Translations under genes and position numbers: made by a program
The notes under the pieces: model-generated
What the model saw: the letters and a program-made list of their open reading frames with translations, nothing else
The model's database searches: none
Told to the model about the DNA's origin: nothing
In this document: in pieces, positions 45,188 through 56,112 of the stretch
How the letters are laid out: every line of letters starts with the position of its first letter
Position numbering within the stretch: position 1 is the stretch's first letter
Assembly: GCA_001599975.1 (NCBI GenBank)
Contig: BCIO01000002.1
Span: 4,060,448 to 4,124,447 of the forward strand
Direction of reading: 5' to 3'
Source: Cystobasidiopsis lactophilus
Lineage: Eukaryota > Basidiomycota > Agaricostilbomycetes > Agaricostilbales > Chionosphaeraceae
DNA: 64,000 nt

Positions 45188-46332
45188 ATGTCCTCCTCGA
45201 AGAACGGAATGGGTGCTGTAAGCCTCTCTTCTCCCCACTCCCCCCGTTCACTCCTTCACGCCACTCGCCACTTTTCTCCCATCTCTTTCCTCTCGTTATG
45301 CATTCACAAAGAAACCAAGATTCTAATCGTCTTGAGACTGCAGACCGCATCTGGTGCCCCGGAAGATGTCCCGATGCAAGTTGGAAGCGCTGGGCAATTG
45401 AACGGTCGGCGCCTTCCAACTTGACTCCCTTTCCAGCACCCCGTTACTGATATGTTATAACTCTGGTTTAGATGCTGAAGAGCTTGCCGCTGCATCTGTG
45501 AGTGAATTGTTTGGCTGGAAGTGTACCACTGGCCAATGCGCCGCGCCTTCTAGCCAGAACGGCCTTACTCGTTGCGGAAGCCGAAGAAAGTCGGTTTTGC
45601 CTGGACATCTCAAGAGTTGATCACCATGGTCTGCGTCTACTTGGACGAGCTGAAGCACTGGAGAAAAGTTGCTAAAGCGGTCGACGGCCGAACTGGGGCA
45701 ACTTGCAAAAGCCAGTATGTGACTCTGGTCAACAAGGGTAGGCTTCCTTGATTTTTTGCTACAAGAGTCATTGCACTGACGACCTCTATTGCTACACAGC
45801 TCTAACGAGAGTCAACACCATGAAAGTCGACCGCGAGCGTTTGTTCGCTCAGCAGCTGCTTGACGTCCACGCCATTGATCACGTCACCTTGCGCGAGTTC
45901 GACCTCAAATTCCCTACCCATACGAAGGCCGAACTCGACGCTTCCTTCATCAAACTCGTCCTCCCCGAGGATCCGCTCGGTCAACTGTTCGTGACCGGAT
46001 CTCGCCAGCCTGGCGAGCCTTTCCGGACTGTGATCACTGCTCCGGCTTCCACAATCGCCGCGGCCGCTAACCCCATTGCGGAGCCTTCCACTCACCGGGC
46101 TGAGCGATCCTCCCGCCTAGTCGCCACTAGCAGCATCCGCCGTTCGGAGTCGCGGCCAAGACCATCTCTTGCGACTTCCTCTCTCGCACGTCTTACATCT
46201 CATCCTTACCAGCCAGTGCCACAAGCGCCAACTCCAGCCGCCCAGTTGTTCAGCTACCCCCGGCCTCTGTCGCAACGGGCTATGGGTTCAGCTCCGGACT
46301 TTACCTCTTTGCCTCCCATCAAGCGCAGATAG
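45188..46332 (+). CDS. SANT/Myb-like family protein, copy 2 (short tail)
   Basis: The exons are MSSSKNGMGA (45188-45217, GTAAGC donor), TASGAPEDVPMQVGSAGQLN, DAEELAAAS, the first repeat (FAWTSQELITMVCVYLDEL ... CKSQYVTLVNK), then an intron ending CTACACAG into ALTRVNTMKVDRERLFAQQ. The second repeat runs LLDVHAIDHVTLREFDLKF ... AELDASFIKLVLPEDP. The tail is shorter than in copies 1 and 3, lacking the two 39-residue repeats, but keeps AQLFSYPRPLSQRAMGSAP and DFTSLPPIKRR. Every junction is GT-AG in frame, so it looks intact. Function unknown; probably nuclear. Confidence 0.82.
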
Positions 46333-46395
46333 TGGTGCAGTTCTAGTGAGCTTCCCTTCTGATGCGCAATGATCCTTCCTCTGACATGTGGAGAG

Positions 46396-46952
46396 TGACA
46401 GCGGCCGACCACCGCCAACTATCGCTCCTCAGCTACCTCCACTTTTCGATGCCAACGCGCACCTGGGACTTCACTACTCCGCTCTCGGCCCAGGCCCCTG
46501 TTGTTGCCGACTGGACCAGGGACGTGTCACAAGTCTACCTGCTTCAAGGGGCGGTCGAACCCCAGCACGTCCTCTACACCCTGAACGGCAGCGTGGTGGC
46601 CCTCCTCGAGCAAATCAAGCCCGAACAGCGACGGGCTGGAGACCAGATTTTTCCCTACACTCCCAATGCGCCACTCCCATCTCCGGAAAACAGCAATTGC
46701 CTAGGGCTGGCCGTCATCCGGTCCATCTTGCCACAAAGCCACCAGCTTCGCCTCCTTACACCCGTCTCAACGGACGATTTNCCTCGCGTTTCGGCCCTCG
46801 CTATGGGGCAAGTGGAGCTCCCTATCATCGCAATGTACGAGGACGACTTGGACCTCGAGCGCTCCAANCTGCCATACCTCAAGCTCGACCCTTATGCCGG
46901 TGCCAAGCGCAGAATCAGGCGGAACGTTCAGCGGAGAGACCAGCAAGTGTAG
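46396..46952 (+). pseudogene. Duplicated 3' fragment of GRC3
   Basis: From TGACAGCGGCCGACCACC at 46396 the sequence matches the GRC3 gene from 63653 to the window edge at about 94% identity by eye over 348 bases. It then continues through what should be the GRC3 C-terminus (MGQVELPIIAMYEDDLDLE ... KRRIRRNVQRRDQQV) to a TAG. The kinase P-loop and all upstream exons are missing and there is no start context, so it is a truncated copy inserted between two SANT genes. Single Ns occur at 46782 and 46868. It may still be transcribed as a read-through 3' region of SANT copy 2. Confidence 0.8.
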
Positions 46953-47737
46953 CTGGGAATTAGGTTGCGCTCATTTGCGCTACGTCTTCCTGCTTTCCTT
47001 TTCGCCACCACGCGTACCTGCTCCTTAAGCACGCCTTGGGATGTTTCAAGCAAGCTGATATCTTGTAAAGCCTTGCAAGAAGCCTCGACTTGAGTAACGA
47101 GAGACATTGTCGAGCGGGGAGACGCGGGATATGTGAGGAGAGCCGCGGCATAAAAATCGTCGGCTCGTTTCCGAAATCGCTCAATCGCTCCCCAAGTTGC
47201 TCTAGCCCAGCCATGTTGCCTCGCTTCTGCAGCTTCTTTTTGCCTGGAAATGCCTTGAAAAACGCATCAAGCTAATGCTGGTTTCGATTGTGTTTTGAGT
47301 GTGCTGGGGGCAAAAAAAAAAGGGAGTCGTCGATGTCAAGTCCAGCGAGAAGAAGGGGCACTTCGAGACAAGTCGCAAGCGCTTTCATAACTCTGCCGCT
47401 TTAAGAGCTAGTTCAAGCCGCTTGGTCCTTTTCGTCCGCAAAGTTCGGTGCTACAGCTACATCTTATGTGGGTTTGCCAGCGAAACGCCACGAGACTGCT
47501 GGTCCGTACCCGTCCTTTGCGGGTGCATTCTCTTGCCTTGGCTACAATTCTTGATCAATTCACATCCCAGCAACTTTTGATGCTTCTCATAAGTGGTGGT
47601 TTGGTTGCGTCAGCAGCCGTTATCAGCGACCGTTCCAGGGAACTTTGTAACGGTTTCGCAGAGGGCGGCCCACTGCTTCGTCTCTTTCTCTGCTACCACC
47701 GTCTGAGTTCTACCTCATACTTCAATATCGCTTCATT

Positions 47738-49173
47738 ATGTCGTCCTCGAAGCACGGAACGGGTGCTGCAAGCCTCTCCTTTCTCTGCCACCCTCCCCTT
47801 CGCTCCTTCACGCCAGTCGCCACTTGCTTTCCCATCTTTTGCCTCTCGTCATGTATTCAAACAGAACCCAAGATTTCTGACTGATTTGCAATCGCAGGGT
47901 GTATCTGATGCACTGAACGAAGTCCCAATGCAGTCCGGAAGCCGTGGCCATTTTAACGGTCGGCGCCTTCCAAGTTGACTCCCGTTTTAGCACCTTTACT
48001 GATATGTGGATACTATGGTTTAGATGCTGGCGAGCTCGAGGCTACATCTGTGAGTGAATCATTTGGGTGGAAGTTTGCCACTGGCTAACGTGCCGAGCCT
48101 CTTAGCAAGCACGGCCTCGTTCGTTGCGGAAGTCGAAGGAAACCAGTAGCCCCTGGACACCTCAAGAGACGCGGATCATGATCTGCGCTTATTTGGACAA
48201 GCCCAAACAGTGGAACGAGGTCGCCAAAGGGGTTGACGGCCGGGCTGGGCCAGCTTGCAGAATCCAGTATGTGAACATGTTCAGCAAGGGTAGGTTTCCT
48301 TGGAGTTTTCGCTACGAGGTTAATCTCACTGACGATCTCCATTGCCTTGCAGCTCAAACGAGAGTCAACTCCATGGCGAACGAGGGCGAGCGTTTGTTCG
48401 CTCAGCGCCTCCGTGACGTCCACGCCACTGCCTACCTTACTTTGCGCGAGTTCGACCTCCAGTTTCCGACGCACACCAAGGCCGAGCTCGACGCTTCCTT
48501 CATCAAGCTCGCTCTCCCTGACGACCCTGCCGGTCAACTGTACGTGACCGGATCTCGCCAGCCTGGTCAACCATTCGACAGTTCGAGCACTGCTTCCACT
48601 TCAACAAGTGCCGCTGCTGCCAACTCCATTGCGGGACCTTCCGCTCGTCTGGCTGATCAACTCGTCATCCCAGCCGTTACTGAAGACGCCCGCGGCTCGG
48701 ACACTGTGTCCACGCCGGCTCCTACGTCTTCTCCTCGCCCCAGCACGGAGGGTATCGTCATTGTGCACCCATATGCTGGGCATCGCACTCGTCCGGTTGA
48801 ACCATCTCGCAGCCCGATCGCCGCTGAAGACGCACACGGCTCGGACTCTGTGTCCACGCTGGCTCCAGCGTCTTCCCCTCGTCTCAGCACGCATGGCATC
48901 ATCATTGTTCACCCAGCTGCTGGCCTTCCTCATCGTCCAGTCGAGCGAACCCCTGGCCCAGTCGCCTATACCAGAAAGCGCCATTTGGAATCGCGGTTGA
49001 GAACAATGACTGCGACTTCCTCTGGTGCCCATTTCACAGCTTGGCCGTCCCAACANNNGCTACAAGGGCCAACTCCGGCCGCCCAGCTGTTCAGCTACCC
49101 CCGGCCCCTGTCGCAACGGGCTCTGGGTTCAGCTCCCGACTTTACCTCTTTGCCTCCCATCAACAGCAGATAG
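47738..49173 (+). CDS. SANT/Myb-like family protein, copy 3
   Basis: Start MSSSKHGTGA at 47738-47767, then a GC donor (GCAAGC) where copies 1 and 2 have GTAAGC. The next exons are GVSDALNEVPMQSGSRGHFN, DAGELEATS, then SPWTPQETRIMICAYLDKP ... CRIQYVNMFSK (repeat 1), and after an intron AQTRVNSMANEGERLFAQR, LTLREFDLQFPTHTKAELD (repeat 2). The tail has the two 39-residue repeats seen in copy 1 (AVTEDARGSDTVST ... IVIVHPYAG; AAEDAHGSDSVST ... IIIVHPAAG) and ends DFTSLPPINSR at 49173, just before the N gap. Three Ns occur at 49056-49058. Confidence 0.8.
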
Positions 49174-49175
49174 TG

Positions 49176-49425
49176 NNNNNNNNNNNNNNNNNNNNNNNNN
49201 NNNNNNNNNNNNNNNNNNNNNNNNNNNNNNNNNNNNNNNNNNNNNNNNNNNNNNNNNNNNNNNNNNNNNNNNNNNNNNNNNNNNNNNNNNNNNNNNNNNN
49301 NNNNNNNNNNNNNNNNNNNNNNNNNNNNNNNNNNNNNNNNNNNNNNNNNNNNNNNNNNNNNNNNNNNNNNNNNNNNNNNNNNNNNNNNNNNNNNNNNNNN
49401 NNNNNNNNNNNNNNNNNNNNNNNNN
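49176..49425. other. Assembly gap (run of N)
   Basis: A run of about 250 N immediately after SANT copy 3. It coincides with the end of the duplicated segment, as expected where an assembler could not resolve near-identical copies. The true length may differ. Confidence 0.99.
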
Positions 49426-49799
49426 CCTCGGCTCCTTCAGCTCTGGGTATCATAGGCTTCTGCTTGCACTTTGCGTCTTGAATTAGTCCGAATGAGAGCC
49501 GGTCAAGCCCGCGATTCGCTCGAACGATTCGCGTTGTCGATGCTCCATCGATGGCCGAGGGAAGGGTTTGGAGCAGCGAGCGGGCTGTAACAACATGTCC
49601 TATCCCAACTACTCGTCTTGCTTGCCCTAAAAGACGCGTCGAGGTGTCGCTGACAGCTTCCCANCACTCGCTGGCTGTGCGCACGGCCCGAGAATGTGGC
49701 GCGCGAGGTCATCTCTCTTTCCCAAACCGCGAAACCCAGNCTGCCCTCCCTTTGCTCAAATCACCCCCGAACCACATCACAACAAAACACACACCCACA

Positions 49800-50221
49800 A
49801 TGGCAAAGTCCACCACGTCCTGTGAGCCTTGAAGCCTTGGTTTGAGCGGTCCCCAGCTAACCCTGTCACCCTCTTTTTTTGGGCTTCTTCACGACCCCAG
49901 CGACCTCCTCGAAGAACGACAGCGGTGTTGAGGGATGGAACTGGTACCGTTTCGTCAAGGAGGTGAGCTGGCGCCTCGGGTCCCGCTTTGAAGATTCTGT
50001 CTGACAGCTGTCACAACTCACCTCTGCAGAAGAAGGACGAGGTCAAGGCTGACATGAAGAGCAAAAATATTACCCACAAACAAGTCATCTCTCGCTTGAG
50101 CAAGCTCTGGAAGGAGTTTGAGGGTCAGTGATGGGACGTTGCCTTGACCCTCTTTCCCGACCGCTAACGGCCTTCCTTTGCCTCTGCAGAGAACCCCAAG
50201 AACTTGAAGAACAACAAGTAG
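49800..50221 (+). CDS. Small HMG-box-like protein
   Basis: About 68 residues over four exons: MAKSTTS, then TSSKNDSGVEGWNWYRFVKE, KKDEVKADMKSKNITHKQVI and SRLSKLWKEFE, ending ENPKNLKNNK with TAG at 50219-50221. The order of an aromatic-rich first helix, then K-K-D-E-V-K, a short loop and S-R-L-S-K-L-W-K resembles a single HMG box (Y-x-x-F-V-K-E ... K-L-W-K). It is Lys-rich and small enough to be a nuclear, non-sequence-specific DNA-binding protein. Some HMG core residues (the second aromatic and the third helix) are missing or short, so the call is tentative. All three introns are GT-AG. Confidence 0.65.
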
Positions 50222-50619
50222 CGACATGATATTCCTCCCTCCCACCATGTCTCTTTCTCGAAGCGTCCTCCTGCCAGTGGGCGTTAGCCGTCTCGTTGTA
50301 CTCTGCTTTCGGTCTGTATGGGTTTTGTCTCGTAGGCCTAGTACCATGATGTGTACCCTAGTACTTCATTCAAAACATCGATACCACCATCGGTTTACCC
50401 TTTCTTTCGAGCCGCACCTGCGCAGACCAAATCGCGACTTTGAGCTTTGCGCTGCGACTTCCACTTTCGCTTGCCTATCGCAGATGAAAGTCGGACCGTA
50501 TGGGGGCACGTTGCATCGCTACTCTGCTCGCAATGACAGCGCCTTCGAGTATGGCTAGTAGTCTTTGCCTCCACCGGGACCGCTGCTCATGATGTGAGCT
50601 CGATTCGACCAGGTCGGGC

Positions 50620-51747
50620 TTGGTCGCCTTTGAACATGCCAAACCGTCCGGTGGCCAACCTCAAAATCTGATACTGTTCATCAGCGGCCTCACTGAAGGG
50701 CTTTTGACGCTCTCTTACCCTCGGGCGATCGCGCACGCCTTGCCGCCTGATTGGACGGTCGTCGAGCTCCTGATCAGGTCGTCTTATCAAGATGAGCTAC
50801 TGCTCTCCGTGCTCTTTAGATCAAGGCTGATCGAGCTCATTGCACGCTGGGGGTACAGCAGCTTGCAACGGGACGTGCAGGACATTGCGGCGGCGGTGTC
50901 TTACTTCCGTAGCTCCCACTCCGGCAAAATTGTCTTACTGGGTCATTCTACAGGCTGTAAGTGTGTTTTATCATAACTTAGGTCATTGGGTTTTGATCTG
51001 GCGTACAGGTCAAGATTGTGTGGCTTATAATTCGGCACAAGGGCATGAAGAGCGGCCACCGGTCGATGGCATCGTTATCCAAGGCCCAGTGTCAGACCGC
51101 GAGGCCATTGTCAACTGGACGAACTCCACTATGCTTAAGGAAGCCAACGACCTGGCCAAGCAGTACATTTCGGAAGGGCGGGCGGAAGACTGCTTGCCCT
51201 GGCGTATGTCCAAAGAGTTTCTCGGTGCCAAAAGTATGCGCAACCTCGGATTTGTTGTTCTTCAATGCTCATTTAAGCCTCATCAGTCACCGCTTACCGA
51301 TGGCTGAGTTTGGCCTCGCCGGACAAGACTGGCGACGACGACTTTTTCTCTTCTGATCTGGAAGAGCATCAATTGGACAAGACCTTTGGCTTGATTGGTC
51401 GCAAAGGGCTTCCAATTGCCATACTGTCTGCAGATTTGACTGCGAGTACGCGAGCTTGAGCTAAGTGTGGCGGCGCAGGTTTTCTGGAAAAGATGAATCT
51501 ACACCGGCTTTCGTCGACAAACAAGCTTTGGCCACTAAATGGATCAGAATAGTCAAGGCAGCTGGCGGGAAAGTGGACGAGACTGCATCAGGTGTGATTG
51601 AAGGCGCATCTCACAACCTGGAAAAGAACGAACCTCCCGTGCGTCCTCGCTGCCACCACTCTCCGTCTTTGTCTTGTCCTCACTATGACTCAGATTGTCA
51701 ACGATCTAATCAAACGCGTTGTTGGATTTGTCACTGACTTCATCTAA
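50620..51747 (+). CDS. DUF1749 alpha/beta hydrolase
   Basis: Fungal DUF1749 family, alpha/beta hydrolases linked in some species to siderophore ester handling. Recognisable parts are LVAFEHAKP, NLILFISGLTEGLLTLSYP, LQRDVQDIAAAVSYFR, KIVLLGHSTGCQDCVAYN (nucleophile elbow G-H-S-T-G, completed across a GTAAGT intron), VDGIVIQGPVSDREAI, GLPIAILSAD, DESTPAFVDKQALATKW and SGVIEGASHNLE (catalytic His), then after the last intron IVNDLIKRVVGFVTDFI with TAA at 51745-51747. The first exon upstream of 50620 was not found; the in-frame sequence is open to about 50593, so the true start lies further 5'. One junction near 51440-51480 is also unresolved. Confidence 0.75.
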
Positions 51748-51972
51748 GGCGCCGCGACGGGTGCGGATCAGGGTTTGGAGGCATACCCATGGCATCTGAA
51801 GTTAGGGAGAGGGTCCGTCTGCACTGAAATTTGAAAGGACTGTGGACGGACTAGCTGGGCCACGTACCGCAAGTTTGTCGCCGAGGCGCTTCGCCACCAG
51901 CCTGGTCGAGTCGAGAGCTCAAACTCGTCCACCGTTGACGATTACGTTCGAGGGACGGAGTCCAGAACTACA

Positions 51973-53295
51973 ATGCCAACACTCGACGACGACGACCATC
52001 CTATAGAGCCAAGCGTCCAGTTCCTAGCCTCCCTCCAGAGCTTTAAATGCGGCAGCTCGCCGAGCCCTTCCAAACGACCTCGACCAGACGAGTGCGCCCA
52101 ACTGCACGCTAAGTCTCCTTCAAAAATGCCCAAGATGAGCCCAGCACCATCACCGCCTGTTCCGAAGCGCGAAGGACGCTACAAGAAGGGCGTTAAGAAG
52201 ACCTACGCGCCGCCTGAACGCTACGGTCACTTGCAGCCTCTTCCGGACAAAATGGCTCACGGACTAGACATTTTGTGGTGTGGAATCAATCCTGGCGTAC
52301 ATTCTGCCAAAGTGGGGCATTCATTTGGCAATCCTTCTAACCGGTATGGACTTCCACTGAACGCGCACCAAGCTACGAGACTTACTGGCGCGTGCGACTA
52401 CGTAGGTTCTGGAACTATCTCCATAAAAGTGGCTGTACGAGTGAACGTCTCAAACCGGAGTGCGACCTCACTCTGGCTGCAACGCACAACATGTCTATCA
52501 GTAAGGTGCCTCTGGCATTTCATCCGAAGCTTTTAACGCGTTTGCTCCAATTCAGCCAACTTTATTGCACGCCCTACGTCAGCAGTATGTAGTAGCTCTC
52601 ACAACGATTTTCCAACTGCTTATCATTGCCCAGGAAGCGGAACTTGCCCGCGAAGAGTACGCTGAGGCCCTCCCGATTCTGTTAGAAAAGCTCTTGGAGA
52701 ACCGCCCGAGGTAGGCCTGACGCGTCCTGTGCTCTTCAAGGCAGTCTGACCCTTTGGATTCAGAATCGTGGCGACTCTGGGCAAAACCATCTGGACCACG
52801 CTAGAGACCAGTTTGGTTCCCAAGGACCGGCGGACCCCTCAGCCTAGACGGACGCACAGCCCACACTTTGCAAGTCCGCCCCCTCCGGCCGCCAAGGCAG
52901 TGATGGGGCTGCAATCGCTGTCCTTTGTGTTCCCTGATCGTGGTGACGGCTCGCCGACTCGGACCTACCTGTTTGCTTTGCCTTCCCCTTCGGTACGCTC
53001 TCCGCTGTGTTTGGTTGGTGTTATACCACTCATAAAACCCTCAGGGCTTGGAGACGCACTACCAGGTATGGCTTGGCTAGCTTGACTTGGTCGCGGATCT
53101 GAGAACTGTCTTTTACAGGGAGGTCCAGCGATTGCACTCTTCGCCGAAGTCAAGGCATTTTCAGAGAGGTTGAAGGCAGGATATGCTGGTAGTGACCTAG
53201 ATTTGTTTGAACTGGACGTGGCAAACTGGCTCGAGTGCAGCCAAAAGAAGGGCAAGCCGCCACCATCCAATAAATGTATTGAAGCAAGCGAATGA
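51973..53295 (+). CDS. G/T(U)-mismatch thymine/uracil DNA glycosylase
   Basis: MUG/TDG-family base-excision enzyme removing T or U opposite G. The N-terminus (MPTLDDDDHP ... SPSKMPKMSPAPSPPVPKR) is basic and disordered. The catalytic core starts LDILWCGINPGVHSAKVGH, with the family's G-I-N-P-G active-site Asn, then NRFWNYLHKSGCTSERL (after an intron GTATGG...CGTAG), NMSITNFIARPTSA, EAELAREEYAEALP, PRIVATLGKTIW and the second motif FALPSPSGLETHY. It ends LECSQKKGKPPPSNK and a TGA at 53293-53295. Every intron checked is GT-AG with the frame restored. Confidence 0.9.
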
Positions 53296-53416
53296 ATTTC
53301 AAGCGAACCGCAGACCCTAAAGAGCGAAACCCCAAAGACGACTTAGAGAAAAAGCGAGAGACTAAATGAGGGAGCGGTCTGGCGGCACTGTCATCTAGAA
53401 GCCAACGAGAGAGAGA

Positions 53417-55740
53417 TCAGACCAGACTGGGCACGACGTCCGCTTGCGCCACCTCTTTCTTCTCATCAAAGGGCTCTGGGGTGGAAGGAGCGACTTTGCC
53501 GGCGCGCGCAAGAGCTTCGCGAATGAGCTCTGCCTCCTCTTCTTCGGTTTGGGCGGGCAAGACAGCGACGTCTGAAAACGAGTTGTTGCCAGGAATGTAA
53601 ACGCTGAATACGTAGTGCGTAACGACAGAGACGACAAAGCCGAACGTCCAAGAGAACGAATAAAGATTGAGGGCGCCTTGGGCAACAGAGATATTGGGGT
53701 TGATCTAGACCACAATGGACCAAAGTCAGCGATTATAGGAGATTAAAGCAAGAATGTAAGTACCGCGTGGATGAAGCCGGGAAGGCACGGGCCAAAGCCG
53801 CAGAACACGGCGAGCCAGGCCCTCCAATTCCAGCCACCAACATACCAATACTTGCCGCTGCTGGAGCCATTGTACATGTCGACGATGTCGAGGCGCTTGT
53901 GGTGGACGAGGTAGAAGTTGCACACCATGACGCCGCCGATCGGTCCCATCAAGCAGCTGAAAGAAGCGGTGAGCGATAGTCTCGGATTTCCCGGGAAGGC
54001 ATGCACCTGTAACCGGCAAGGAAGGCCAACAAAGACGAAGCTTGCGCAATAATTTTCCACGGGTTTGAGACCAAGCAGAAGATGGCCATCTGTGGCAAGC
54101 ACGTAAGAAGTTGCCACCCATGGAACGGAAGCCTGATTTACAAAGACGGTGGCTCGAAAGACATTGAAGTAGCGAGGTGCAAGGGCGGTGACATCGATGG
54201 AGAATGGGTAAGATCCAGCAGCGACACTGTCAAGTGCCAGTCAGCACAAGAGTGAGGGCCAAGGCTAGCGGAACCTCACTTGTTGCCAATGGTAGCAATG
54301 ACACTGACTAGTCGGTAAGTCATGCCTTTTGATGTGTGAGAGCGAGCGAGCACTCACAAGCTGAAGCCACAGAAGAACTTGGCCGCACGCGAGTGGAAGG
54401 ATCCAATCACGACCGGCATGAACCACTGGTACTCGCCCCAGATCTGCGCATACGCGCTGGTGACGAAGATTGGAGCCAATGCGCCAAAGGTACCGATAAC
54501 GGGCAACAGGAGGAACTGATATTGGCCGGCTTTCTCGTTCTTGCCGAAACGGGAGAAGTCCAAAATGTTGACGGCGAGGGAGCTGAAGAGGCCGATGATG
54601 ATGTTGAGGGCGGTAAGGCAGGAATAAGCCATTCCCAGCACAGGCTTAGCTTGTCCGACGACTAGAGGTCCGCCGCCCTTGGTGACGATGGCGGCCCACA
54701 AAAAGAGAGCCAGCCATGTGGGAGGAACTGATCGGCCGTTATTGAATTTCGCTCAAAAGACTGCAAGTTCCTTTCACTGACCAATGATAGACTTGAACAT
54801 GAAGAAGTAGCGGAGCTTGTGCATGGGCATCAGCGAGATGCACGATTGAATGCCCCAGTACTGCGCGATGGCATACGATGTAAGCCGCGGTTGGACTCAA
54901 TGTGCTGAGGTAAAGCTCACCAGCATCACGCATCCGAAGGCAGAGGAAGTAATCCCGGCGTCCGCCGCAAAGTGGTTGGGCAGTCTGGCGTAGCTGGGCC
55001 AAATGGCGACAATGCAATTTTCCAGGTATCCGCCACCTTGAACAATAGTAATGGCGGTCCACATCTGAAGGCGAGCAAGGGTTCAGCGGACAGTTAGCGG
55101 TTACAGAGGGTGGAATCTACCATTGCAACGAAGGCACGGACGACAATCGCCGGGATAGCGCCGTACATGCCTAGCTCATTGGTAAGCAAGCTCTAAGGCG
55201 CAACGGAAGTCACTGCTCACCGAAACTAGTTCGCGCCATGACGGAGAAGGGTGTCCTGTAGATGGTGGCGGTGCGGCCATTGATGCCGACAACCCAACCG
55301 CAGCTGTGCGCTTTTGTTCAGCGGCAGCATGAGTTTCCCAAACTTATTGAACGTACATCAAAAATCCAAAGAAGGTGATGGGGATGGCCTGACGCGCTGT
55401 AATGCCCAGACTCATTGCCGCAGAGATAGTAGACCAGAGGGGAGGCGCTAGCATGTCCGAGACCCAGCTGAGCAGCTTATCAGTTGGCATCCAATGAATG
55501 AAAAGCGCTGGACGAGGTGGCGTACTAATTAAAGAAGTCCAAAGTCTTCCACTCTCTGTCCTTGACGGGCACAGGGTCGAGGTCTTCATTCGACCAGCGC
55601 GGGTTGGTAGCCTGCAACATATGCTCGGTCAGGCTTATTGGATCAACTAGAAAGATGCAGGGAAAGATACGTACGTAAGAGCCTGCAGGAGGGTCGAGCT
55701 TCCAGACTGGCTTTTTGAACTTGGGCACCGACAGCTTCAT
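53417..55740 (-). CDS. NCS1-family permease (Fur/uracil-allantoin type)
   Basis: Nucleobase-cation-symport-1 transporter of the plasma membrane. It starts MKLSVPKFKKPVWKLDPP, then NPRWSNEDLDPVPVKDREW and FFNYWVSDMLAPPLWSTIS, a signature of the fungal Fur branch (uracil, uridine, allantoin, thiamine). Membrane segments include GINGRTATIYRTPFSVMART, AFVAMMWTAITIVQGG, SFHSRAAKFFCGFSLVSVI, GSYPFSIDVTALAPRYFNV and GPIGGVMVCNFYLVHHKRLD. The tail is acidic and Glu-rich (ETEEEEAELIREAL-like), ending QADVVPSLV. It is divergent from the hydrolase fusion at 56113 with a 372-base common upstream region, suggesting that it imports that enzyme's substrate. The exact substrate cannot be read from sequence. 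Confidence 0.9.
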
Positions 55741-56112
55741 GGCGAATGGGATTGCAAGGAAGGGAAGGGATGTAGGAAAAGAGAGTCTGAGTCCACAGCA
55801 AAAAGGATGGCAGGCGAACGCGCCGAGGGGTGAAGCGTGAAGTCAGATAAGGGAGAGACATCCGCCCACGCCTCGATCGAAAGGATCTGCAGCTAAGCCC
55901 ATACACGAGAGCTGGAAGAGCGAGTGCCTGCGGGCTTATTGGGCGTTCGTGATATGCAGGCGCTCTCTTTTCGCGACGCAGACGCGCGCAAGGTAGATTG
56001 CTCTTCGGCCGCTTTAGTCAGGAGAAGGCGGCCTATCATCTGGGTTTATTTAGGCCTTGGTCGCTCGGCACCCTCGCCGATAGTCTCTCTTCCAGCAACT
56101 TAGACAGGCAAG
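55741..56112. promoter_or_regulatory. Shared divergent promoter with GATA-type sites
   Basis: Lies between the permease (minus) and hydrolase-fusion (plus) start codons. HGATAR sites, the binding motif of fungal nitrogen-control GATA factors (AreA/Nit2 type), are at 55846-55851 (GATAAG preceded by A), 56033-56038 (CTATCA, reverse of TGATAG) and 56078-56083 (CGATAG). About one would be expected by chance in this length, so the excess is modest. Co-regulation by nitrogen supply is an inference. Confidence 0.4.

Larger units (their letters stand above)
44530..49175 (+). repeat. Duplicated segment: two SANT-gene units in direct order
   Basis: The unit formed by an upstream region plus a SANT gene occurs at about 44530-46340 and again at about 47070-49175. 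Similarity starts well upstream of the genes (GGCATAAAAATCG, TCGTTTCCGAAATCGCT, GAAATGCCTTGAAA) and continues through the coding exons. A foreign piece, the GRC3 3' fragment, lies between them. A third unit occurs on the minus strand at about 29514-31340. The segment ends at the assembly gap. Confidence 0.8.

Noticed and set aside
50593-50613. Possible 19-nt intron before the DUF1749 hydrolase
   Set aside because: Too short to be credible next to 50-70-nt introns everywhere else; the true first exon was simply not identified.
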